The position numbers were made by a program, and so were the translations under genes. A stretch of DNA of 9,208 bases from Prevotella sp. (GTDB taxonomy: Bacteria; Bacteroidota; Bacteroidia; Bacteroidales; Bacteroidaceae): positions 1 to 9,208 of the forward strand of contig JAFRQC010000011.1 in the NCBI GenBank assembly GCA_017428805.1, given 5' to 3'. Shown piece after piece: positions 1-5,462 of this stretch. Positions within the stretch are counted from its first letter, which is position 1; every line of letters starts with the position of its first letter. A model generated the notes under the pieces. It was not told the origin of the DNA. It made no database searches and saw nothing but the letters and a program-made list of their open reading frames with translations.

Positions 1-833
1 GACATCTCCCACTGCATCGCCGACCACTACGAAGACTACGACGGCTTCGTCGTGCTGCACGGCACCGACACGATGGCCTACACCGCCTCTGCCCTCTCCT
101 ATATGCTCGAGAACCTCACCAAGCCCGTCATCTTCACCGGCTCACAGCTGCCCATCGGACAGCTCCGCACCGACGGCAAGGAGAACCTCATCACCGCCGT
201 CGAGATTGCAGCCGCGAAGGATGCCGAGGGTCGTGCATTAGTGCCCGAGGTGGGCATCTACTTCGGCGGCCACCTGCTCGCGGCAACCGCACCACGAAGC
301 AGAGCGCCGAGGAGTTCAACGCCTTCGAGTCGTTCAACTACCCCCACCTCGTCGATGCCGGCGTCAACATCACCTACCACCGCGAGCGCATACTCCAGCC
401 CGACTGGACCAAGCCGATGACGCCCCACTTCCGGCTCGACAACAACGTCATCATCTTCTCCCTCTTCCCCGGCATCCGCGAAGACCTCATCCGGCACATC
501 ATCCACACGCCGAACCTCAAGGCCATCGTTATGCGCACCTTCGGCTCCGGCAACGCGCCCCAGTCGCCCTGGCTCCTCAACGCCCTCCGCGAGGGCACCC
601 GCAACGGCAAGGTGATCGTCAACATCAGCCAGTGTCTGCAGGGCGCCGTCGAGATGTCCCGTTACGACTGCGGCTACCATCTCCAGGAGGCGGGTGTCAT
701 CAGCGGCCGCGATATGACCGTCGAGAGCGCCGTCACCAAGCTGATGTTCCTCCAGTCGCACTATCCCGACTCCCCCGACACCGTCCGCTCCCTTATGACG
801 CAGTCCCTCCGCGGCGAAATCTCACCGTTGTGA
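1..833 (+). pseudogene. ansA: Type I (cytoplasmic) L-asparaginase, 5'-truncated by the window edge and frameshifted
   Basis: Hydrolyses L-asparagine to aspartate and ammonia in the cytoplasm (AnsA family). The reading frame enters at base 1, with about 70 N-terminal residues, including the first catalytic Thr, outside the window. It shows the second active-site motif HGTDTMAYTASAL (bases 58-96), TGSQLP, then VPEVGIYFGGHLL. At about 279 the frame shifts: inserting one C (CTGCTC-CGCGGC) restores RGNRTTKQSAEEFNAFES, and that frame then runs without a stop through GSGNAPQSP, VNISQCLQGAVEM, GRDMTVESAVTKL and LRGEISPL to a TGA at 831-833. Without the repair, translation stops at 418-420, before the conserved C-terminal domain. 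The catalytic Lys of NRTTK (297-299) lies just beyond the shift. Both halves are well conserved, so the lesion is either recent or a sequencing/assembly error. Family assignment is very secure; pseudogene status is uncertain. Confidence 0.9.
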
Positions 834-850
834 GATTAATATACATAAAA

Positions 851-883
851 TTATCCCCCGCCGAATGGCGGGGGATAAAATTT
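851..883 (+). terminator. Rho-independent terminator-like hairpin after ansA
   Basis: A perfect 12-bp inverted repeat (TTATCCCCCGCC at 851-862, its complement at 867-878) encloses a GAAT tetraloop. It is followed by AAAATTT and starts 17 bp after the ansA stop. The stem is GC-rich and strong, but the U-tract is short and broken. It most likely ends ansA transcription and insulates carB. The left side has an A-run, so it may work in both directions. Confidence 0.75.
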
Positions 884-960
884 GGTAACAAATGTTTTTT
901 GCCACTTTGCCACATTAAGGTAGTATGGAAATACAAAGATGGATGGCAAATGGAATTTAA

Positions 961-991
961 AAATTATTATATATTAAAAATATAATAATTT
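961..991. repeat. AT-only perfect inverted repeat
   Basis: AAATTATTATAT (961-972) is exactly complementary to 980-991, with a 7-nt loop. All paired bases are A or T, so the RNA hairpin would be weak; as DNA it could be an easily melted or protein-bound site. It has no gene-like context and its function is unknown. Confidence 0.6.
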
Positions 992-1143
992 AATAATATA
1001 GTACTCCTGCCTGCCCTTGCACATCGGAAGGTGCTTAATGTCACAAAGTCAAAAGTCACAATGTCCATTTCAACACCTATGAGTCCGAAGGCTGCAAAAC
1101 GGGAGTCCGAAGAGTTGAAAGGCGGAGTTTGGACTGCTCAAAC

Positions 1144-1206
1144 TGCATAAATATGCTGTTTGCATAAATTAACGGGCTGAGGAATCAAAAATGTGCATAT
1201 TTTAAC
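1144..1206. promoter_or_regulatory. Candidate upstream operator: three TGCATAWWT repeats before carB
   Basis: TGCATAAAT occurs at 1144-1152 and again at 1161-1169. A third, related copy, TGCATATTT, is at 1194-1202. The second and third copies continue alike as TGCATAWWTTAAC. The first copy is also half of the short palindrome GCATA-AA-TATGC (1145-1156). The cluster ends about 20 bp before the -33 box of carB, where an activator or repressor could bind. AT-rich, partly palindromic repeats loosely recall ArgR boxes, but no consensus match is claimed; chance similarity in AT-rich DNA remains possible. Confidence 0.3.
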
Positions 1207-1224
1207 ATTACAGCGGCACTAAAA

Positions 1225-1256
1225 TTTGGTGGTTTGCGAAAAACATCGTATCTTTG
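1225..1256 (+). promoter_or_regulatory. carB promoter, Bacteroidetes type
   Basis: A TTTG -33 box (1225-1228) is followed by exactly 20 bp and then TATCTTTG (1249-1256), which fits the TAnnTTTG -7 consensus of the Bacteroidetes primary sigma factor. Transcription should start at about 1262, giving a leader of roughly 35-40 nt before the ATG at 1299. The leader has no clear Shine-Dalgarno sequence, which is usual in this phylum. Confidence 0.8.
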
Positions 1257-1298
1257 CACGCGATTTAAGAACAAGGATACAAAATCAACCCAAACAAA

Positions 1299-4200
1299 AT
1301 GAAAAAAGAACTGAAAAAGGTGTTGGTACTCGGATCGGGTGCCTTGAAAATCGGACAAGCAGGAGAGTTTGACTACTCTGGTTCACAAGCATTGAAAGCA
1401 CTCCGCGAGGAGGGAATCAAGAGCGTTCTCGTTAATCCAAACATCGCCACAATCCAGACCAGTGAAGGTATTGCAGACAAGGTGTATTTCCAGCCGGTGA
1501 ATGCACACTTCGTGACTGAGATCATCAAGAAGGAGCGTCCCGACGGCATTCTGCTGGCTTTCGGAGGCCAGACCGCCCTGAACTGCGGCACGGAGCTCTA
1601 TCAGAACGGTACGCTGAAGGAGTACGGCGTAGAGGTATTAGGTACGAGTGTGGAGGCTATCATGAACACAGAGGATCGCGACCTCTTTGTGAAGAAGCTG
1701 GCCGAGGTAGACCTGAAGGTGCCCGTCAGCCATGCCGTCGAGTCGATGGATGATGCGCTGAAGGCCGCCCGTGAGATCGGCTTCCCCATCATGATCCGCT
1801 CAGCCTACGCCCTCGGAGGCCTCGGCTCTGGCATCTGCCCCGATGAGAAGCGATTCGTTGAGCTGGCAGAGTCTGCCTTCACCTTCGCCCCGCAGATCCT
1901 TGTTGAGGAAAGCCTCAAGGGCTGGAAGGAGATCGAGTTCGAGTGCATCAGAGACGCTAATGACCGCTGCTTCACCGTAGCCTCGATGGAGAACTTCGAC
2001 CCGCTCGGCATCCACACCGGAGAGTCGATCGTGGTGGCTCCGACTTGCTCGCTGAAGGAGGAGCAGGTGAAGATGCTGCAGGAGATCACCATCAAGTGCG
2101 TGAAGCATCTGGGCATCGTCGGTGAGTGTAATATTCAGTTCGCATTCAACGCCGAGACCAACGACTACCGTATCATCGAGATCAACGCCCGCCTCAGCCG
2201 CTCTTCGGCACTGGCAAGTAAGGCCACCGGCTATCCCCTCGCCTTCGTCGCTGCCAAGATCGCCCTCGGATATACGCTGGACCAGATTGGTGAGATGGGC
2301 ACCACATCGAGTGCATACGTGGCTCCGCAGCTCGACTATATGATCTGTAAGATTCCCCGCTGGGACTTGACGAAGTTTGCAGGCGTGAGCCGTCAGATCG
2401 GTTCTTCGATGAAGTCCGTGGGTGAGATTATGAGTATCGGCCGCTCCTTCGAGGAGATGATGCAGAAGGGTCTGCGCATGATCGGACAGGGCATGCACGG
2501 ATTCGTGGGCAACGACCACACGAAGTTCGATAACCTCGACGAGGAGCTGGCTAACCCGACTGACCTCCGTATCTTTGCCATCGCCCAGGCTCTCGAAGAG
2601 GGTTACACCATCGAGCGCATCGAGGAGCTGACCAAGATCGACGTGTGGTTCCTTGAGCGCCTGAAGCATATCGTTGACCTGAAGCACGAGCTGATGAAAT
2701 ATGACTCTCTCGAGGCTCTGCCCGACGAGCTGCTGCTGGAGGTGAAGCGCTGCGGATTCAGCGACTTCCAGATTGCCCGCTTCGTGCTGAAGCCCCAGGG
2801 CGGCAATATGGAGAAGGAGAACCTGGAGGTGCGCAAATATCGTAAGCAGCGCGGTGTGCTGCCCTCTGTGAAGCGCATTCCCACGGTGGCCTCTGAGCAT
2901 CCCGAACTGACCAACTACCTCTATTTCACGTACACGCACACGCCCGCGTTTGGAGATCCCAAGGGTGAGCAATACGTGCCTGCCCACGACATCAACTACT
3001 ACAACAACGAGAAGTCGGTAGTAGTCTTAGGATCAGGCGCTTACCGAATCGGTTCTTCAGTAGAGTTCGACTGGTGCTCGGTGAACGCCATCAACACCGC
3101 CCGCAAGTTGGGCTACAAGTCGATCATGATCAACTACAACCCCGAGACCGTCTCTACGGACTATGATATGTGCGACCGTCTCTACTTCGATGAACTCTCA
3201 CTGGAGCGCGTGCTCGATGTGATTGACCTCGAACAGCCCCGTGGCGTGATTGTCTCCGTGGGTGGTCAGATTCCTAACAACCTCGCCATGAAGCTTTACC
3301 GCCAGGGTGTGCCCGTATTGGGTACCTCGCCTGTGAATATTGACCGTGCCGAGAACCGCGACAAGTTCTCTGCCATGCTCGACAAACTGGGCATCGACCA
3401 GCCTGCATGGAGGGCTCTGACCTCATTCGACGATGTGAAGGAGTTTGTAGCCAAGGTGGGCTATCCCGTGCTCGTACGTCCTTCGTATGTGCTCTCAGGC
3501 GCTGCGATGAACGTCTGCTACGACGAAGAAGAGTTGCATCGTTTCCTCAATATGGCTACCGAGGTATCGAAGGAGTTCCCCGTGGTGGTATCGAAGTTCA
3601 TGACCGAGACCAAGGAGATTGAGTTTGACGCCGTAGCCGATAAGGGTGAGGTGATCGAGTATGCCATCTCTGAGCACGTTGAGTATGCCGGTGTGCACTC
3701 TGGTGATGCCACGATGGTGTTCCCCGCACAGCACATCTACTTCTCCACCATCCGTCAGATCAAGAAGATCGCTCATAAGATCGCTGCCGAACTGAACATC
3801 AGCGGTCCGTTCAATATCCAGTTCCTGGCCAAGAACCGCGAGGTGAAGGTCATCGAGTGCAACCTGCGTGCCTCGCGCTCATTCCCCTTCGTATCGAAGA
3901 TCCTGAAGCGTAACTTCATCGAGACCGCCACGAAGATCATGCTCGATGCTCCGTATCAGAAGCCAGAGAAGAGCGAGTTCGATATTGACCGCATCGGTGT
4001 GAAGGCCTCACAGTTCTCGTTTGCCCGTCTGCAGAATGCCGATCCCGTGCTGGGTGTGGATATGAGCTCTACGGGTGAGGTAGGCTGTCTGGGCGATGAC
4101 CTCAACGAGGCTATGCTCAACTCGCTTATTGCCACGGGTTATTCGATTCCGAAGGATGCCGTGCTCATCTCTTCTGGTGGCGCCAAGGGTAAGGTCTCTC

Positions 4201-4559
4201 TGCTTGAGCCTGCTCAGCAGCTGGCCAAGAAGGGCTATACCATTTATGCCACCGCTGGCACCGCCAAGTTCTTCAATGATAACGGTGTGAAGGCTACGGC
4301 TGTGGCTTGGCCTGACGAGGACGGTGAGAACAACGTAATGGATCTCATCTCGCAGCATAAGGTTGGTTTGGTGATCAACGTGCCTAAGAACCACTCTTCA
4401 CGTGAGCTCACCAACGGTTACAAGATTCGCCGTGGTGCCATCGATCACAACATCCCCCTGATGACCAACGTCCGTCTGGCTAAGGCTTTCATCGAGGCCT
4501 TCACCGCTATGAACCTCGAGGATGTGAAGATCAAGTCCTGGCAAGAATATAATAATTAA
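1299..4559 (+). CDS. carB: Carbamoyl-phosphate synthase large subunit, eukaryote-like CAD/CPS1 type
   Basis: Makes carbamoyl phosphate from bicarbonate, two ATP and ammonia delivered by the small subunit, for pyrimidine and arginine synthesis. At 1086 aa it is full length. The first synthetase half (about 1-400) opens with VLGSGALKIGQAGEFDYSGS and has the ATP-grasp signature around E294 (IIEINARLSRSSALASK). A linker/oligomerisation region follows (about 400-560). The second half starts near K572 (VVVLGSGAYRIGSSVEFDW) and has its ATP-grasp signature around E853. A C-terminal MGS-like allosteric domain spans about 955-1080. Motifs such as NPNIATIQTS, ALGGLGSG and SYVLSGAAMNV are those of CAD/CPS1 rather than E. 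coli CarB. In the MGS domain T985, T988, W1004, N1027 and N1039 correspond to the N-acetylglutamate pocket of CPS1. No carA is adjacent, so the glutaminase subunit must be encoded elsewhere. It has its own promoter and may be co-transcribed with the downstream gene. Confidence 0.97.
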   Translation: MKKELKKVLVLGSGALKIGQAGEFDYSGSQALKALREEGIKSVLVNPNIATIQTSEGIADKVYFQPVNAHFVTEIIKKERPDGILLAFGGQTALNCGTELYQNGTLKEYGVEVLGTSVEAIMNTEDRDLFVKKLAEVDLKVPVSHAVESMDDALKAAREIGFPIMIRSAYALGGLGSGICPDEKRFVELAESAFTFAPQILVEESLKGWKEIEFECIRDANDRCFTVASMENFDPLGIHTGESIVVAPTCSLKEEQVKMLQEITIKCVKHLGIVGECNIQFAFNAETNDYRIIEINARLSRSSALASKATGYPLAFVAAKIALGYTLDQIGEMGTTSSAYVAPQLDYMICKIPRWDLTKFAGVSRQIGSSMKSVGEIMSIGRSFEEMMQKGLRMIGQGMHGFVGNDHTKFDNLDEELANPTDLRIFAIAQALEEGYTIERIEELTKIDVWFLERLKHIVDLKHELMKYDSLEALPDELLLEVKRCGFSDFQIARFVLKPQGGNMEKENLEVRKYRKQRGVLPSVKRIPTVASEHPELTNYLYFTYTHTPAFGDPKGEQYVPAHDINYYNNEKSVVVLGSGAYRIGSSVEFDWCSVNAINTARKLGYKSIMINYNPETVSTDYDMCDRLYFDELSLERVLDVIDLEQPRGVIVSVGGQIPNNLAMKLYRQGVPVLGTSPVNIDRAENRDKFSAMLDKLGIDQPAWRALTSFDDVKEFVAKVGYPVLVRPSYVLSGAAMNVCYDEEELHRFLNMATEVSKEFPVVVSKFMTETKEIEFDAVADKGEVIEYAISEHVEYAGVHSGDATMVFPAQHIYFSTIRQIKKIAHKIAAELNISGPFNIQFLAKNREVKVIECNLRASRSFPFVSKILKRNFIETATKIMLDAPYQKPEKSEFDIDRIGVKASQFSFARLQNADPVLGVDMSSTGEVGCLGDDLNEAMLNSLIATGYSIPKDAVLISSGGAKGKVSLLEPAQQLAKKGYTIYATAGTAKFFNDNGVKATAVAWPDEDGENNVMDLISQHKVGLVINVPKNHSSRELTNGYKIRRGAIDHNIPLMTNVRLAKAFIEAFTAMNLEDVKIKSWQEYNN

Positions 4560-4570
4560 GGTAATCTCTT

Positions 4571-4633
4571 CCCCTCCTAAGTTCTTTGCAGAGCAAAGCG
4601 GCAAAGCCGAGCGAGGAGGGGTTAGGGGTGGTC
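4571..4633. repeat. Branched palindromic intergenic element after carB
   Basis: An outer 8-bp stem pairs CCCCTCCT (4571-4578) with AGGAGGGG (4614-4621). Inside it are two small perfect hairpins: CTTTGC-AGA-GCAAAG (4584-4598) and CGGC-AAA-GCCG (4599-4609). Together they would fold as a three-way junction. The tail continues as TTAGGGGTGGTC. It lies in the 85-bp gap between carB and the next start codon. No T-run follows, so it is not a classical terminator. The form recalls the small dispersed palindromes of Bacteroidetes intergenic regions, but only one copy is present here, so the repeat status is inferred. Confidence 0.55.
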
Positions 4634-4644
4634 TGAACAATCGT

Positions 4645-5229
4645 ATGACAGACGAATACCGCACATTGAAAACCGGAGGCGAGGGCTACTACACCGATAA
4701 GCGTAGCAAGTTCCTCGCCTTCGCTCATTATGTCTCTACCGTCGAGGAAATCAAAGACATCCTTGCCGGTTATCGCAAGAAATACTTCGATGCCCGCCAC
4801 GTCTGCTATGCCTATATGCTCGGCCCTGAACGCACGGAGTTCCGTGCCAACGACGACGGCGAGCCCTCATCAACGGCTGGCAAGCCCATCCTCGGGCAAA
4901 TCAACTCCAACGAACTCACAGACATCCTTATCGTTGTCGTGCGTTACTACGGCGGCGTGAACCTCGGTACCAGCGGGCTCATCGTAGCCTATCGTGAAGC
5001 TGCCGCCGATGCCATCGCACACTCAGAAATCGAGACCCGCCAAGTAGAGGAAATCATCACCTACAACTTCCCCTACCCTATGATGAACGACGTGATGCGC
5101 ATCGTGAAGGACATGCAGCCACGCATCGTCTCACAGACCTATGACAACACCTGCGAGATTCGCCTCAGCATCCGCAAATCCGAAGCCGAACAGCTTCGTA
5201 ATCGCCTCCAAAAGCTTTCTTTCGAATAA
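4645..5229 (+). CDS. yigZ: IMPACT/YigZ family protein (UPF0029)
   Basis: A 194-aa cytoplasmic protein of the conserved YigZ/IMPACT family, whose biochemical role in bacteria is not settled. Eukaryotic IMPACT acts through GCN1 to modulate GCN2 signalling, and a translation-linked role in bacteria is only suspected. The N-terminal domain (about 1-125) carries both family signatures: DDGEPSSTAGKPIL (about 70-83) and VVVRYYGGVNLGTSGLIVAY (about 97-116). A smaller C-terminal UPF0029 domain (about 137-190) follows, so length and domain order are typical. No promoter is recognisable in the 85-bp gap after carB, so it is probably transcribed with carB by read-through of the branched element. There is no hairpin after its stop; the tRNA promoter starts about 25 bp downstream. 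Family assignment is firm, function is not. Confidence 0.93.
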   Translation: MTDEYRTLKTGGEGYYTDKRSKFLAFAHYVSTVEEIKDILAGYRKKYFDARHVCYAYMLGPERTEFRANDDGEPSSTAGKPILGQINSNELTDILIVVVRYYGGVNLGTSGLIVAYREAAADAIAHSEIETRQVEEIITYNFPYPMMNDVMRIVKDMQPRIVSQTYDNTCEIRLSIRKSEAEQLRNRLQKLSFE

Positions 5230-5253
5230 ATTTTGCAACTTTCCCGCAATTCC

Positions 5254-5285
5254 TTTGGTGGAATCAGGAATTTGTATTACCTTTG
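5254..5285 (+). promoter_or_regulatory. tRNA-Ser promoter, Bacteroidetes type
   Basis: TTTG (5254-5257), a 20-bp spacer, then TACCTTTG (5278-5285): a full match to the TTTG / TAnnTTTG pattern with the same spacing as the carB promoter. The expected start is at about 5292, giving a 5' leader of some 36 nt that RNase P would remove. Confidence 0.8.
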
Positions 5286-5327
5286 CATCCGCAATCGGAG
5301 AGAAGGTTGTTTAAGTTTGCATATAAA

Positions 5328-5415
5328 GGAAGGTTGGCAGAGTGATCGATCGCGCTGGACTCGAAATCCGGTATACCCCTTTCGGGTATCGGGGGTTTGA
5401 ATCCCTCACCTTCCG
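5328..5415 (+). tRNA. tRNA-Ser (anticodon CGA)
   Basis: An 88-nt class II tRNA. The acceptor stem GGAAGGT (5328-5334) pairs perfectly with ACCTTCC (5408-5414), followed by discriminator G5415; CCA is not encoded. The anticodon stem CTGGA/TCCGG encloses CTCGAAA, with anticodon CGA at 5362-5364, reading UCG. The long variable arm ATACCC/GGGTAT is typical of serine. The T arm is GGGGG-TTTGAAT-CCCTC. Two oddities appear in the D and T loops. Position 19 is A (5345) instead of the near-invariant G, and position 56 is T (5398) instead of C, so the tertiary pair would be A-U. The D stem also has an A12/C23 mismatch (5339/5351). Identity is clear. Confidence 0.95.
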
Positions 5416-5456
5416 CAAAAGAAAAGGGAACCGTGATGGCTCCCTTCTTTTGTTTT
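5416..5456. terminator. Bidirectional terminator between tRNA-Ser and the sigma gene
   Basis: The arm 5416-5432 (CAAAAGAAAAGGGAACC) pairs with 5438-5452 (GGCTCCCTTCTTTTG), allowing a 2-nt bulge and one A/C mismatch, around a 5-nt loop. The right arm is T-rich and runs into TTTT (5453-5456). On the minus strand the left arm supplies the T-rich tail (TTCCCTTTTCTTTTG). It starts at the base after the tRNA discriminator and ends 7 bp from the stop codon of the converging sigma gene, so it probably serves both. Confidence 0.85.
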
Positions 5457-5462
5457 ATGCCC

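Larger units (their letters stand above)
834..1298. other. 465-bp intergenic region between ansA and carB; no gene seen
   Basis: No credible coding region is seen on either strand. From left to right it contains the hairpin after ansA, an AT-only stem-loop at 961-991, paired short direct repeats at 1041-1065 and 1081-1112, a cluster of TGCATA-type repeats at 1144-1206, and the carB promoter at 1225-1256. Roughly 885-960 and 1001-1040 hold nothing I can recognise. Its base composition is clearly more AT-rich than the flanking genes. The length is generous for Bacteroidales and leaves room for regulation of carB. Confidence 0.7.

Noticed and set aside
258..761. A 167-codon minus-strand open frame opposite ansA
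   Set aside because: It is antisense to conserved asparaginase codons and its translation is a D/E/V/G-rich string with no motif; such mirror frames are expected in GC-biased genes.
632..985. Plus-strand open frame running past the ansA stop into the intergenic region
   Set aside because: It overlaps the ansA 3' end in another frame, gives an arginine-rich meaningless peptide, and reads through the hairpin at 851-878.
1233..1236. Second TTTG as an alternative -33 box for carB
   Set aside because: It is only 12 bp from the -7 box, too close for the Bacteroidetes spacing; the TTTG at 1225 gives the usual 20 bp.
1800..2987. A 395-codon minus-strand open frame inside carB
   Set aside because: It lies wholly within a strongly conserved carB region on the opposite strand, its translation is low-complexity in L, H, E and V, and no family is recognised. 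It is a codon-bias shadow.
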